A DNA stretch of 64,000 nucleotides from Chthonomonadaceae bacterium (GCA_025352825.1 JANXSG010000239.1:1-64000), one strand, 5' to 3'; positions 9,195 to 19,344 are shown, numbered from the stretch's first letter. Program-made: numbers and translations. The notes: generated by a model from the sequence alone, not told the origin.

Positions 9195-9458
9195 CTACTG
9201 TGCGCGTCGTGTTCGCGCCACATATAGCTCCATCAATACCTCTGTAGTCTCTTTCTCATTTAGCCACTCCCAGTAAAATGGGTGGTGGAGGAGCATCTCC
9301 ATATTGAGAACTCTTCGGCCATTAGATCCATTAGGTTTGGGCATTGCTAGCCCATCCCGATTATACGCCGCATTCACTTCCAGTACTACTGTCTGTCGTA
9401 TTCCTCGGGAAGCAATATTTTCATTAACTATTGTATCGCAAATTTCGTCTGATTTCAA
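9195..9458 (-). CDS. Small hypothetical protein upstream of hslV
   Basis: The 87-residue product starts at TTG 9458, with GGGAGGG about 9 bases upstream, a strong enough site to support the unusual start. I recognise no domain. It is hydrophilic and charged, with HHPFYWEWLNEKETTEVLME near the C-terminus and a basic end (RTRRAQ). It lies 81 bases upstream of hslV on the same strand and may be cotranscribed with it. Confidence 0.55.
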   Translation of the reverse strand: MKSDEICDTIVNENIASRGIRQTVVLEVNAAYNRDGLAMPKPNGSNGRRVLNMEMLLHHPFYWEWLNEKETTEVLMELYVARTRRAQ

Positions 9459-9993
9459 AATCGGTACCCTCCCGTATTGTGGGTCCGAGACCAGACATAT
9501 GCGCCTCGGGAAGTACTATTCAAACACTTTCTCTATATTGTTAAGACTTATTGTCGGTTGAATTGTATCCATTCTTCCCGTGCGAGAATTAAAAAATAAA
9601 TTGAAATCCCACATTTGCCCATGAATTAAGATGAGATACACCTCTAACTTTAATATTCGGCAGTTTTGCGGACGTCATATCTCACTGAACACAACTTAAT
9701 AAACGACAGTTATATAAAAGATCATCATTCAAATATATAACTAAATACGTCGCCCTGGGGAGAAAAATTCCCTGATTGAAAGTTCCGGAATTGGAAGTTC
9801 TTACTACAATAACCTCTTTCTTCAATAAATGCTCCTCGCGCATCGAGCAAGCTGTAGAGTTGACAAGCCTCTTTCAAATGTGTATCATTATAGTTATACT
9901 ATAATCCCCAACCTATCTTGCGCCAAAACTTTAGCTGGCTCGACTATTTCGGATGCTCATATCACTTTCAAAGGCCCAGAGACTAACCCCACA
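9459..9993. other. Divergent intergenic region before scpA
   Basis: About 535 AT-rich bases separate the small minus-strand gene from scpA. The only strong signal is the promoter at 9860-9888. The track extends the scpA frame back to 9829, but that would start upstream of this promoter and gives a composition unlike ScpA. I see no other gene. Confidence 0.6.
9860..9888 (+). promoter_or_regulatory. Sigma70-type promoter for scpAB
   Basis: TTGACA (9860-9865), a 17-base spacer, then TATCAT (9883-9888) match the -35/-10 consensus at 6/6 and 5/6. Transcription should begin near 9895, about 100 bases before the preferred scpA start. This argues against the ORF-track start at 9829. Confidence 0.7.
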
Positions 9994-10788
9994 ATGCAAA
10001 CTTCACGCCCTGTAATCCGTGATAACACCACTCATTTTGCTAACCCACCCATGCCTCATTTCAGTACTACTGTATTTGAAGGCCCACTTGACCTGCTCTT
10101 GCAGTTAATTCGGGCAAACGAAGTAGATATTACCGATATTCCGATAGCGGAAATTACCACACAATACCTCTCAGCTATGGAACTTATGGAGGCACTCGAT
10201 CTCACGGTTGCCGGTGAGTATCTGGTGATAGCCGCAACACTTATTGAAATCAAGTCCAGGATGCTGCTGCCACAGATTCCATCCACAGGTGATGAGGATT
10301 CGGAAGACCCGCGTGCAGAGTTGGTAGCTCGGCTGCTGGAATATCAGCAGTACCAGGGTGTCGTCTTAACTATGCAGGGATGGGAAATGCAGAGGAGACA
10401 GATATTCTTTCGGGGAGCTCTGGAAAATTCTGACGACTATATTCTGCCAGTGCCAGAAGGTGAAGCTCATGTCAGTCAGCTCTATCAAGCACTCACTCGC
10501 CTATTGGCGGAAGCGGGCATGAATGAAGCTGCAATCACTACGATAACACCTCGCCGAAGGTTGAGCCTTCGACTCACGATGGCAGGCTTGACCCGTAAAA
10601 TTGTTAACTTCCCCGAAGGAATCGCATTTGACTCTCTGTTTAATTTGCCATGCCCGCGATACGAGATCGTTCTAATATTTCTTGCGCTTCTGGAACTGCT
10701 GAGATATGAAAAGGTGCGGTTTGAACAAAAGAACTTGCATGAAGTGATCATGCTATATCCAGTTGCGGCACGGGAGAAATTAGTATGA
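9994..10788 (+). CDS. scpA: Segregation and condensation protein A
   Basis: ScpA is the kleisin subunit that bridges the SMC dimer in the bacterial condensin complex and acts on the nucleoid. The family signature is present: FEGPLDLLLQLIRANEVDI at the start of the domain and LTVAGEYLVIAATLIEIKSR about 45 residues later. The C-terminal winged-helix part contains the FLALLELLRYEKV segment that contacts the SMC head. ATG 9994 gives 264 residues; ATG 10051 (MPHFSTTVFEG) gives a more typical N-terminus of 245 residues and is equally possible, since neither has a clear ribosome-binding site. The stop overlaps the scpB start by 4 bases (ATGA), which indicates coupled translation. Confidence 0.94.
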   Translation: MQTSRPVIRDNTTHFANPPMPHFSTTVFEGPLDLLLQLIRANEVDITDIPIAEITTQYLSAMELMEALDLTVAGEYLVIAATLIEIKSRMLLPQIPSTGDEDSEDPRAELVARLLEYQQYQGVVLTMQGWEMQRRQIFFRGALENSDDYILPVPEGEAHVSQLYQALTRLLAEAGMNEAAITTITPRRRLSLRLTMAGLTRKIVNFPEGIAFDSLFNLPCPRYEIVLIFLALLELLRYEKVRFEQKNLHEVIMLYPVAAREKLV

Positions 10789-11369
10789 ACTGCACTCTAG
10801 AATCCCCACTGGAAAGTCTTCTATTCGTTGCAGGGGAACCTGTTACGATAGCCGATCTTGCACGTGCCCTCGAACGTCATGAAGCAGAAGTCGAACAAGC
10901 TCTCAGAAGTCTCCAAATCAGCCTTACGGAAAGACAGAGTGGTCTGCAGCTGCTTCGGATTGCAGGCGGCTGGCAGCTCGCCACTCGCCCAGAGCACGCT
11001 GAAATCATCGGGAAACTTCTTACTCGTGGTGGAAACAGACTCTCCCGGGCTGCCATGGAAACACTCTCCATTATTGCCTACCGACAGCCAATTACTGCAC
11101 CAGAGATAGAAGCTGTGCGAGGAGTCTCCGTATCTGGGGTGCTCAAAACATTACAGGACCGACGACTAATCAAAGAGGCTGGGAAAAAAAATACGGTTGG
11201 ACGACCAATACAGTATGTCACCACATCTGATTTCCTGCACTACTTTGGAATCGCCGATCTCAGCCAACTCCCAGTCATAGATAGCGACACCCCTCCACCT
11301 GAGCCAATCCCTGCAGATCTCATTGCGAACGGAACGTTCCACATCAGCCAAATCTTAACCAATAACTAA
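10785..11369 (+). CDS. scpB: Segregation and condensation protein B
   Basis: ScpB is the second non-SMC subunit of condensin and binds ScpA as a dimer. The 194-residue product has two winged-helix domains: the first starts ESPLESLLFVAGEPVTIADL and the second holds LSRAAMETLSIIAYRQPITA, EIEAVRGVSVSGVLKTL and GRPIQYVTTSDFLHYFGI, all diagnostic. The length is usual. It begins inside the last codons of scpA (ATGA overlap). No smc gene is within the window. Confidence 0.96.
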   Translation: MNCTLESPLESLLFVAGEPVTIADLARALERHEAEVEQALRSLQISLTERQSGLQLLRIAGGWQLATRPEHAEIIGKLLTRGGNRLSRAAMETLSIIAYRQPITAPEIEAVRGVSVSGVLKTLQDRRLIKEAGKKNTVGRPIQYVTTSDFLHYFGIADLSQLPVIDSDTPPPEPIPADLIANGTFHISQILTNN

Positions 11370-11414
11370 ACGCTGCCGGAAAGAGTATTAAATCACTGCG
11401 ATATGACGGCCGAC

Positions 11415-11444
11415 TTCACATCTTGGCTGCAAGAGAGGTATTAT
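11415..11444 (+). promoter_or_regulatory. Possible promoter for the ABC importer operon
   Basis: TTCACA (11415-11420), an 18-base spacer and TATTAT (11439-11444) each match 5/6 of the consensus. If used, transcription would start near 11451, which rules out the ORF-track start at 11403 and fits ATG 11496. Confidence 0.4.
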
Positions 11445-11495
11445 TGGTCGTTGTGTGTTTCATTGTATGATGGGCAATATCCCGATTATTTAGAT

Positions 11496-13139
11496 ATGGG
11501 GACGATTGTGAACGGAATTATTTCTGAATCAACTCCTACAAATACAACCTACGCAGTTCGGATGGCTGGCATATCAAAACAGTATCCGGGAATACTGGCA
11601 AACGATAACGTTAACCTGAATATCATAAAAGGCACACTACACGCAGTTATTGGAGAAAACGGAGCAGGTAAATCCACGCTTTTAGGGATTCTATATGGTA
11701 GTACACTAGCTAATTCGGGGACTATTACGATCAACGAAGTGGATGTGACACACCAGCTTAGATCTCCTGCGGATGCAATTGAGTTTGGAATAGGTATGGT
11801 CAGCCAGCACTATTCTCTAATTCCGGCTCTGAGTGTATTGGAAAATTGTATTCTTGGTGCGGAACCTACTTTTGCTTCCTGCTGGATCGACCGTAAAAAA
11901 GCAGCCATAAAGATAAATCGTCTTGTTGATCAGTTGGGGCTCTCGAACATCAATCTAGATGCCCTTGCCAGATCGCTCTCCATTCCTCTTCAGCAAAAAG
12001 TTGAGATTCTCAAGTCTCTGTATCGAGGAGCAGATATCCTTCTTCTAGATGAGCCTACTGCAGCGCTGGCTCCTTCAGAATCCACAGCTCTTTTCAAGCT
12101 GCTTCAGCAGCTCGTTTCGATGGGGACCACTGTAGTTTACATAACTCACAAGCTGAAGGAAGTTATGTCTTACAGCGAATCTATAACCGTCTTAAGAAGT
12201 GGGAAAAGTGTTGCCCAGTTACGAACAGAGAATGCCACAGAAGAAGAACTTCTGAGCCATATGATGGGGAAGCGAATCCAAAAAAATGTCGCAGCGCTTA
12301 ACCGAATCGATACTATGGGCATCAAAGAACATGCAGAAAATTCCGAGATCCCAGCACCCAGGATGCTGCTGCAACTGAATAAAATTACCGCTTTAAATAG
12401 CAGAAGGGCGCTTGCACTTCGTGGAGTGAGTTTAAATATACACAAGGGTGAAATTGTTGGGGTAGCTGGAGTGGAGGGGAGCGGACAGAGAGAACTGGCA
12501 GAGGCTTTAGTCGGGGTAAGTACCATTGAAGAAGGAGAAATTATATTCGAACAAATCGACATTTCCAGATGCTCGATACAAGAACGCCATAGGAGAGGAA
12601 TCGCTTATATTCCGGAGGATCGAAATCGCGCCGGTCTGATTCCATCTCTATCCGTCGCTGATAACTATCTTCTAGGTTCACAGAGAGATAGTAAATGGGG
12701 AGGCGGCATGTTTCTTAACTCTTCGGAAATTATGTCCTTGGCAGAACGGATGATCTCGGCCTGCGATATTCGAACGGGTCATGGTGGAGCTAAAATGCAA
12801 GCAGGATCGCTTTCTGGTGGTAATCAGCAAAAACTATTGGTAGCCAGAGCTCTCAAAGACTCGCCGCAACTAGTGATCGCCTGCCAACCAACGAGAGGAT
12901 TGGATAGGGAAGCAGCAAAACTGATATATAAAATAATTAGTGAGGCTGTCTCGCGAGGTATGTCTGTAATTCTGTTCTCTTCCGACATTGATGAGCTTTT
13001 CGAGATTTCTGATCGCATTCTTGTTATGTTCAACCAGCGAATCGCAGGCGAAGTCGCAAGAGATAATTTTGCAATTGAGACTATAGGAGCGCTTATGACC
13101 GGCACTTCTATCCAAATAGAAAATGTGACACCTGCTTGA
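11496..13139 (+). CDS. ABC importer ATPase with two ABC domains (nucleoside/simple-sugar type)
   Basis: The cytoplasmic energising subunit of an importer of the YufO/NupO or RbsA-like class. It has two ABC modules. Module 1 has Walker A GENGAGKST and Walker B DILLLDEPTAAL, but its signature reads LSIPLQQKV instead of LSVGQQQ. Module 2 has the degenerate P-loop GVEGSGQRE typical of the second half of such proteins, with signature LSGGNQQKLLVARAL and TRGLD. ATG 11496 gives 547 residues beginning MGTIVNGI; the track start (11403) adds 31 residues and lies before a possible promoter, and ATG 11562 is also conceivable. Its stop overlaps the permease start (TTGA). A BmpA-type lipoprotein, normally the partner, is not in the cluster. 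Confidence 0.9.
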   Translation: MGTIVNGIISESTPTNTTYAVRMAGISKQYPGILANDNVNLNIIKGTLHAVIGENGAGKSTLLGILYGSTLANSGTITINEVDVTHQLRSPADAIEFGIGMVSQHYSLIPALSVLENCILGAEPTFASCWIDRKKAAIKINRLVDQLGLSNINLDALARSLSIPLQQKVEILKSLYRGADILLLDEPTAALAPSESTALFKLLQQLVSMGTTVVYITHKLKEVMSYSESITVLRSGKSVAQLRTENATEEELLSHMMGKRIQKNVAALNRIDTMGIKEHAENSEIPAPRMLLQLNKITALNSRRALALRGVSLNIHKGEIVGVAGVEGSGQRELAEALVGVSTIEEGEIIFEQIDISRCSIQERHRRGIAYIPEDRNRAGLIPSLSVADNYLLGSQRDSKWGGGMFLNSSEIMSLAERMISACDIRTGHGGAKMQAGSLSGGNQQKLLVARALKDSPQLVIACQPTRGLDREAAKLIYKIISEAVSRGMSVILFSSDIDELFEISDRILVMFNQRIAGEVARDNFAIETIGALMTGTSIQIENVTPA

Positions 13140-14278
13140 ATCCTGTTTTCTCATTTTTATTCCAGCGCCTGCGGCCAATTCTAAGTATCCTTGTTGGCCT
13201 GGCTATTGCGGGAATCATCATGTCGGCATCAGGTTATCGTGCTGGGGAAGCATTGAGCGCATTAGGATCTGCAGCCACGGGCCTATATAAGGGTTCTATC
13301 CGTGGAGAACATGATTGGACTATATCTGGCACTACTCATCTTAATGTCTTTCTCGTAGCACAATCACTATCAAGAATAACCCCTTTGATTCTTACTGGTC
13401 TTTCGGTAGCGATAGGGCTGCGAGCAGGAATGTTCAATATCGGCTGCCAGGGCCAGATGACTATGGGAGCTCTAGCAGCCGCATATGTAGGTCAGTTCGG
13501 AATTCGTGATGCTGCTACCGGTTTGGGATCGCTTCCCGCAGTGCTTCATGTTCCAGTCACACTCCTCTCGGCTGTTCTCGCAGGCGGTGCTTGGGCCGCG
13601 GTCGCTGCTTGGTTAAAAACTAAACGCGGAGTTCATGAAGTACTTTCGACCATCATGTTGAACTACATCGCAAGCAATCTGGTGATCTATCTTATCACGC
13701 ATAACCTTAAAGATCCTCACAGCATGGCAGCGCAAACTTCCATGATGGCATCAAGTTCATGGCTTACTCCCCTAGTGCCAGGCGCAAATTTAAGTATTGG
13801 CCTATTCATTGCTCTGTGTGCTGCTTTACTCATTGCTATCATTATGAAACGGTCAGCGCTTGGATTTGAGATTCGTGCTGTGGGTCAAGGCGCTGAAGCC
13901 GCCCGCACCGCAGGAATGCCTGTCGAAAGAACTATTTTGCTCACTATGCTTATCTCTGGAGCTCTCTCTGGGCTGGCAGGGTCTATCGAAGTCATGGCAA
14001 TCCATCACAGATGTCTGCAGGGGGTAGCTGGCACCTATGGTTTTGATGGAATTGCTGTGGCGCTATTGGGAGGATTACAGGCTGGCGGAGCAGCCTTGAG
14101 TGCAGTTTTTTTCGGAGCGCTCTCAAATGGATCAGCATATATGCAGCTGCAGACAGACGTTCCTGATTCGATCGCAATTATTGTACAAGCTGTTGTCATA
14201 ATTTGTATAGGTATCAGGCAGTTTCCATCAATCAAACTCAATATCAGGAAGGATGCTGTTCGTGATATCTCCTCCTGA
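13136..14278 (+). CDS. ABC importer permease (BPD_transp_2, NupP/YufP-like)
   Basis: The 380-residue integral membrane protein has about 9-10 hydrophobic segments and the conserved GLSVAIGLRAGMFNIGCQGQ and EVLSTIMLNYIA elements of the branched-chain/nucleoside permease family. RAVGQGAEAARTAGM is the cytoplasmic coupling segment that contacts the ATPase. TTG 13136 overlaps the stop of the ATPase gene by 4 bases (TTGA), pointing to translational coupling. It pairs with the next permease as a heterodimer. The substrate is inferred from family only and is likely nucleosides or related small molecules. Confidence 0.92.
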   Translation: MNPVFSFLFQRLRPILSILVGLAIAGIIMSASGYRAGEALSALGSAATGLYKGSIRGEHDWTISGTTHLNVFLVAQSLSRITPLILTGLSVAIGLRAGMFNIGCQGQMTMGALAAAYVGQFGIRDAATGLGSLPAVLHVPVTLLSAVLAGGAWAAVAAWLKTKRGVHEVLSTIMLNYIASNLVIYLITHNLKDPHSMAAQTSMMASSSWLTPLVPGANLSIGLFIALCAALLIAIIMKRSALGFEIRAVGQGAEAARTAGMPVERTILLTMLISGALSGLAGSIEVMAIHHRCLQGVAGTYGFDGIAVALLGGLQAGGAALSAVFFGALSNGSAYMQLQTDVPDSIAIIVQAVVIICIGIRQFPSIKLNIRKDAVRDISS

Positions 14279-15155
14279 AGGAAACCATTTTTGGCTGTCC
14301 GCAATCTTCTGGGCAACTCTCTATAGTGCTACACCTTTGATTCTTGCTGCGATGGGAGGTGTACTCTGTGAACGTTCAGGAGTAGTGAATATTGCACTGG
14401 AAGGCATGATCATTTCAGGCGCATTTATAGGAGCCTGGGCAGGCGCAGTCAACGGATTCATCGGCCTCTCCGCAGCAATCACGATAGGGCTTCTGCTGGG
14501 AATATTCCACGCGTTCCTCACACAGAAAACAAGAATGGATCATGTGGTATCTGGCCTCGGAATAAACCTGCTTGCTGCTGGCGCCACTCATTTTCTGGCA
14601 CTACGGGTTTTTCCAGTTCAGGGTGTAAAGTTAATTGGCCTTCCACCGGCACTCTTTCTGGGCATAGCACTCATTCTGCCTCCCTTCATTTATGTGCTGC
14701 TGAAATATACAAAATTTGGGTTGCAGCTGCGTGCTGCTGGAGAAAATCCAGAGAGTGCTCGTATGGCTGGCATCTCAATTCTCCGCTCCAGGTTTGCGGC
14801 CGTAGCTCTCTCTGGAGCATTCGCTGCGATGGCCGGAGCCTACCTCTCCCTGGCAGACGCCCGTACATTTACTTCAAACATGTCGGCGGGGAAAGGATAT
14901 ATTGCGCTTGCAGCGGTGATTTTTGGAAAATGGAATCCGCTGGGAGCAATGCTGGGCGCGCTCTTCTTTGGTTTTTTCTATGCATTACAGACTCAGCTGC
15001 AGATCAGCGCTGTGCATCTCGTCTGGCTGGGCATCGAGTGGAATAGCCCGGCAATCCTAGACTCTCTTCCCTATTTGATGACCCTGGCTGCCCTTGTGTC
15101 GGTGGTTGGTCGTGCTGTACCACCAGCCGCACTTGGTCTTGATTTAGAAAATTAG
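14262..15155 (+). CDS. ABC importer permease (BPD_transp_2, NupQ/YufQ-like)
   Basis: This is the second permease of the importer. It is about 297 residues long with 8-9 hydrophobic helices, including GVLCERSGVVNIALEGM (about residue 30) and LRAAGENPESARMAGI, the coupling helix. The track starts at ATG 14253, but AGGAAGG (14246-14252) abuts that ATG, while GTG 14262 sits 9 bases downstream at normal spacing, so GTG is preferred. Either way it overlaps the end of the first permease by 17-26 bases. It closes the importer operon, since the next gene, ruvC, is unrelated in function. Confidence 0.9.
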   Translation: MISPPEGNHFWLSAIFWATLYSATPLILAAMGGVLCERSGVVNIALEGMIISGAFIGAWAGAVNGFIGLSAAITIGLLLGIFHAFLTQKTRMDHVVSGLGINLLAAGATHFLALRVFPVQGVKLIGLPPALFLGIALILPPFIYVLLKYTKFGLQLRAAGENPESARMAGISILRSRFAAVALSGAFAAMAGAYLSLADARTFTSNMSAGKGYIALAAVIFGKWNPLGAMLGALFFGFFYALQTQLQISAVHLVWLGIEWNSPAILDSLPYLMTLAALVSVVGRAVPPAALGLDLEN

Positions 15156-15168
15156 TTAGGACATGATA

Positions 15169-15684
15169 TTGATTATTCTCGGAATCGATCCCGGAACAGC
15201 AACTACGGGTTTTGGGGTTATTGAAAAAAGTGGGCAAAAGTTACGGCATCTTGCACATGGAACTATTACCACGCCCAAAACAGCCGGTATGCCTGCACGA
15301 CTACTTACTATCTACACAGAATTAAACAATCTTATCGATCTGCATCATCCAGAAGTCATTGCTACAGAGCATCTCTTTTTCTCTAAAAATGTCACTACGG
15401 GCATGCTGGTGAGCCGAACAGTAGGTGTCATCCTGCTCATAGCCGCTCAGCGGAATATTCCATGGATTGAATATCGCCCTGCAGAAGTAAAAATGGCAGT
15501 CGTAGGATATGGCGCGGCCGAGAAAAAACAGGTTCAGTTCATGGTAAAGCAGATACTTTCCCTCACCACAGTTCCAAAATCCGACGACGCTGCTGATGCT
15601 CTCGCATTAGCAATATGTCACGCACATTCCTCCAGACAAGATGAATTGGTATTATCCCGTCGATCTCCCAGCATATGCACCTAA
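15169..15684 (+). CDS. ruvC: Holliday junction endonuclease RuvC
   Basis: RuvC cuts Holliday junctions together with RuvAB in recombination and repair. Catalytic acidic residues are visible: Asp in LGIDPGTATTGFGVIE, Glu in VIATEHLFFSKN, and Asp residues in KSDDAADALALAICH. TTG 15169 yields MIILGIDPG, the classic RuvC N-terminus, with AGGA 7 bases upstream; ATG 15163 in the track would put that site 1 base away. The product is 171 residues, the usual size. It lies 13 bases after the permease stop, and its 3' end overlaps the frame of the next gene in the track. No ruvA or ruvB is nearby. Confidence 0.95.
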   Translation: MIILGIDPGTATTGFGVIEKSGQKLRHLAHGTITTPKTAGMPARLLTIYTELNNLIDLHHPEVIATEHLFFSKNVTTGMLVSRTVGVILLIAAQRNIPWIEYRPAEVKMAVVGYGAAEKKQVQFMVKQILSLTTVPKSDDAADALALAICHAHSSRQDELVLSRRSPSICT

Positions 15685-15733
15685 TCATTTCTGCATTATT
15701 ATCCAAAATATAGTTAATCCATACAGTATCGGA

Positions 15734-16762
15734 ATGCACCAAACCAAGGATACGAAGATCAGACATCTATTGCTGGTAACTATTTGCTTGTCTATAATGT
15801 TGGTAGATCCCACCACTTTATCACAAGTGGCTGCTCGTTCAGGGAAACTGCGGGTGATTGTGATCAAATCACGAGATAATCCATTCTATAATCCAACAGT
15901 TTTAGGAATTACAAATGGATTAAAAACTCGCGGATATCGATCTGGCGATAAAATAGATCTCATCATCTTTTCGATGACTGGTAAATCAGAGGAAGACCAT
16001 ACCCTGATTTCGGAGGCAATATCCAAAAAGCCCGATCTTATGATTACTCTAGGTACAGATGCCTCTCGACTTGTGTCCGCACAAAAATCAGCTATCCCCA
16101 CTCTGTTCAGCATGATTTTGGATCCTGTCAGTCTTGGCCTGGTAAAATCATTAGATGCCCCGGGAGGTTCGTTTACCGGCACTACTCTGCTTGTAAGCCC
16201 TGGTAAACAGTTCGATGCGCTTCTTCAGGCAGCTCCCAAAGTACGGTCGATAGGAGTGTTGTACACGGCTAAAGACTCCACATCGCTGGCATTTTTAGCA
16301 GAAGCGGCACACGACGCAAAATCGTTAAATTTGGTCATAAACTCCATCCCAGTAGATTCCGCACAATCCTCAATAGATGCCCTTAATGCCTATAAAGAAC
16401 ATCTCGATGCACTCTGGTTTATACCCGATCCCGCCTCGACAAGTGCGAAAGCTCTCGCAGAATCTCTAGAATATGCCGATAGTCATCATCTGCCTATATT
16501 AGGCGCTTCTGGAGGTACGGTAAAAGCCGGTGCGCTCGTGGCGCTTTCCGCAGCGCTTGAAGACCTGGGAGATATCACCTCGGAAATGGCTTCATTCATT
16601 CTTGCTGGCGCAGATACACCAGCCCAGATGCGTGTCCGTGGCCCGCGAAGAACGCTGCTATCAGTGAATCTCAGTGCAGCAAAACGACTAGGTATTACTA
16701 TTCCTGCCACTATGCTCCATCTCGCGGATGAAGTGATAGAGAACCAGAAAGAAGACAACTAG
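15734..16762 (+). CDS. Periplasmic ABC-type substrate-binding protein (PF04392 family)
   Basis: The 342-residue product has a signal sequence (LLLVTICLSIMLVDPTTLS) and the PF04392 fold. Marks are RVIVIKSRDNPFYNPTVLGI, KPDLMITLGTDASRLV, the IPTLFSMILDP hinge segment and PILGASGGTVKAGALVALS. ATG 15734 is chosen because the track start (15641) would add 31 non-signal residues and overlap ruvC. The family includes tryptophan and other small-ligand binders, and it often occurs beside sensor kinases. Here the histidine kinase follows after only 3 bases, so the protein more likely presents a ligand to the kinase than feeds the upstream importer, whose usual partner is of the Bmp family. Confidence 0.85.
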   Translation: MHQTKDTKIRHLLLVTICLSIMLVDPTTLSQVAARSGKLRVIVIKSRDNPFYNPTVLGITNGLKTRGYRSGDKIDLIIFSMTGKSEEDHTLISEAISKKPDLMITLGTDASRLVSAQKSAIPTLFSMILDPVSLGLVKSLDAPGGSFTGTTLLVSPGKQFDALLQAAPKVRSIGVLYTAKDSTSLAFLAEAAHDAKSLNLVINSIPVDSAQSSIDALNAYKEHLDALWFIPDPASTSAKALAESLEYADSHHLPILGASGGTVKAGALVALSAALEDLGDITSEMASFILAGADTPAQMRVRGPRRTLLSVNLSAAKRLGITIPATMLHLADEVIENQKEDN

Positions 16763-16765
16763 GCG

Positions 16766-19216
16766 ATGAACATTTCGGTACAGAACAGTAAAATGGCCCG
16801 CCGTCTTGTCAGAGTGTTCGTATTTTTAGTTGCAGTGCCCCTTATTGTCACCGTCGTTACACTTGGGTTATTCGGCCAAGAACAGATTGTCTGGACAGTA
16901 AATACGATGGAAGAAAATAATGCTTCCGCTGTACTTCAGGCAAACACCGAGTTTCAGAAGCTCGGATCGAAAGCAGTGCATCAATCGAGCGAGCAGACGC
17001 AGCAAATCTCTATCGATGCTGTTAAGTCGGTCACAGATAAATTAGCAAAAATTCAGTCAGCATCTCTTGCAGCCACTGCCCGGGATTTCTCAGCGCTGAC
17101 AAAGTCTAGCTCCGACAGCTCAATGAATAAATCCCTATCGACTCAGAAAAATACGCTGAGTAGCGTTCGAGATGAGATGACCACCATCTTCGCGCAATCC
17201 TCTTCAAATGCCCAGAAACAGGCTGCCGGAAATATTGAGAAAGCGATGCTTTTACTTATCGATGCCCTCATGCGGCAGCGTGCAGAACAGCTTGCTCTCT
17301 CAGTAAATGATCATCTGGCAAATGCGGCTAGCGATCTTACTATCACTGCACAGATGCCTGATCTTCGAGATGGCAATATACAAGGTCAAAAAGCTATCCT
17401 CGATGCTCTCGTGCGCCGCTTCCCTCAAATGACCGAGGTATCTGTAATGGATAAACACGGCCGTGAAACAGCTATGTCTTCTTCGACACACGCTGTCACC
17501 TCTGCTGATCTTGGGCAGCATGCCGGCGATGACTTTTTTGTAACTGCAATGAATGGTAAAGAGTATATTGGCCTCGCAAACTCCAGCAAGCAAGAGACGG
17601 TTCCACGTATGATATTGGCAGTGCCGATTGAGCTCTATCGCGGTAAGGTGGTGGGGGTGCTCGCAGCATATCTCTCTCTGGATGAACTATGGGATCGTAT
17701 TAGAAATACACGAATCGGACAGCAGGGATTTGCATATGTGCTTGATGAACATGATAAGCCGCTGCTTAAGCCGAATAAAACTAGTGGTGATCTGCTGAAT
17801 AACTCGGCAACCGTGGAGAATTTGAAGTGGCGAGTGGTAGTAGCCATTCCAAGATCAGAAGCGGTTCTGCCAATTCTAGCTCTGAAAAACGATATAGCAG
17901 CAAATACACGTACCGCATTAAAAAGCATGAGCTCTAATTTAGAGTCAACTTCGCGTAAAGCATCCACTCACCTGCAGAAAGAAGCTGTTGACATCCGCAA
18001 TTCGACACAGATGAGTATGCAGGAGAGATCTCATGATGTTTTCAAACATCTGATGGATACAACAGCAAGTCAGACTCGTGCACGTGTGGCAAAAATGCAG
18101 ATCGATATCACCCACCAGACCAGAGAGACCCAGAAAAATAATGATCAGCTCATGGCAAAAGCGTCATCAGATGCAGCGGATGGTCTCACCTCCCGAATTC
18201 AGCCTCTCCTTAAAGAAGCTGTTTCGCGTGCGAATAGTCGAATTGGAATTGTGGCAATACTTATTCTTGCTGGATCGTGTGCTGTAAGCTGGCTGCTTGC
18301 CATGTTCACGGCAGGCCGTATCGTACGACCGGTTGTCCATCTTGCCAAAGTGACAGATGAATTCGCAAATGGCAATCTGGAAGTGAGGGTTGACGAAAGC
18401 GCGGATGATGAAATCGGTGACTTATCAAAGGCATTCAACTCCATGGCCGCCTCCCTGCAGCAGAGTCAACGTGAATTGACAGAAGCCGAAGGACAGCTGG
18501 TCCACTCGGCTAAACTAGCCTCTCTCGGAACACTTTCTGCAGGAGTAGCGCACGAACTCAATCAGCCTGTGGCCATCATTCGTGGTATTGCTCAGCAGCT
18601 CGCCGCAGAAGACGGATTATCAGAAGAGCTGCGATCTGATCTAGAGCTGATTGAAAAACAGACTGGCCGCATGGTAAAAATAATCCGCCACCTGCGCACT
18701 TTTAGCCGCGCTGGTGGAGCAGACCATACCCTCGTGGATATTAACCAGGTGGCGAAGGACTGTTTGATACTAATCGGAGAGCAGTTGAGGGCGCACAATA
18801 TAGAGATGGAGTTCATTTTGTGCGATAGCCTTCCCAGGGTTTTGGGTGATAGCAACGAACTGGAACAGGTATTTATCAACCTCATAACTAATGCTAGGGA
18901 CGCACTTGAAGATATTCCCAATGCCAAAATCACGGTTTCATCACAATTTGACGAATCGAACTACACCATTACTATTCGAGACAACGGAACTGGTATTCCA
19001 GAAAGTGTTATTTCTAAAATCTTCGACCCCTTCTTCACTACCAAGGAACCTGGCAAAGGTACCGGGCTTGGCCTCTCGATCAGCCACTCTATCATTCAAA
19101 AACATCATGGTGAACTCCGTGTCCATAACGATGGCGGTGCGGTATTCACTGTCACGCTTCCCATGGCCGTGGAGAAAGAACTGCCCGAAGTTGAGAAACT
19201 GCCGACAGCTGCCTGA
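16766..19216 (+). CDS. Membrane sensor histidine kinase (Cache, HAMP, HisKA, HATPase_c)
   Basis: The 816-residue product has a transmembrane helix at about 12-38, a long Ala/Ser/Gln-rich helical region at about 50-170, a Cache-like sensor domain at about 175-355 ([19 protein letters not shown]), a second long helical region at about 370-485, and a transmembrane helix at about 491-512. It continues with HAMP at about 512-565, HisKA with phospho-acceptor His about 596 ([14 protein letters not shown]), and HATPase_c with N box [11 protein letters not shown]1 DNGTGIP and G2 [11 protein letters not shown]. All catalytic boxes look intact. It starts 3 bases after the binding-protein gene and is followed by the response-regulator gene, so the three probably form one pathway. 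The two long coiled segments framing the Cache domain are unusual. Confidence 0.95.
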   Translation: MNISVQNSKMARRLVRVFVFLVAVPLIVTVVTLGLFGQEQIVWTVNTMEENNASAVLQANTEFQKLGSKAVHQSSEQTQQISIDAVKSVTDKLAKIQSASLAATARDFSALTKSSSDSSMNKSLSTQKNTLSSVRDEMTTIFAQSSSNAQKQAAGNIEKAMLLLIDALMRQRAEQLALSVNDHLANAASDLTITAQMPDLRDGNIQGQKAILDALVRRFPQMTEVSVMDKHGRETAMSSSTHAVTSADLGQHAGDDFFVTAMNGKEYIGLANSSKQETVPRMILAVPIELYRGKVVGVLAAYLSLDELWDRIRNTRIGQQGFAYVLDEHDKPLLKPNKTSGDLLNNSATVENLKWRVVVAIPRSEAVLPILALKNDIAANTRTALKSMSSNLESTSRKASTHLQKEAVDIRNSTQMSMQERSHDVFKHLMDTTASQTRARVAKMQIDITHQTRETQKNNDQLMAKASSDAADGLTSRIQPLLKEAVSRANSRIGIVAILILAGSCAVSWLLAMFTAGRIVRPVVHLAKVTDEFANGNLEVRVDESADDEIGDLSKAFNSMAASLQQSQRELTEAEGQLVHSAKLASLGTLSAGVAHELNQPVAIIRGIAQQLAAEDGLSEELRSDLELIEKQTGRMVKIIRHLRTFSRAGGADHTLVDINQVAKDCLILIGEQLRAHNIEMEFILCDSLPRVLGDSNELEQVFINLITNARDALEDIPNAKITVSSQFDESNYTITIRDNGTGIPESVISKIFDPFFTTKEPGKGTGLGLSISHSIIQKHHGELRVHNDGGAVFTVTLPMAVEKELPEVEKLPTAA

Positions 19217-19344
19217 CGCAGCCAACTGTACGTTACTGTTTGACCCAGTCTCTTTTCGTAGATTACTTTTCCCGTCTTCTGTATTCTCCTGAGTATTTTT
19301 AGAATAAAACGTGGAATATCCAACTAGTTAAGACTTGGATTCCT

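Noticed and set aside
9829-9993. N-terminal extension of scpA in the ORF track
   Set aside because: It begins upstream of a strong promoter and does not match the ScpA family.
15641-15733. N-terminal extension of the substrate-binding protein overlapping ruvC
   Set aside because: It would add hydrophilic residues ahead of the signal peptide and overlaps the ruvC stop; ATG 15734 restores a normal signal.
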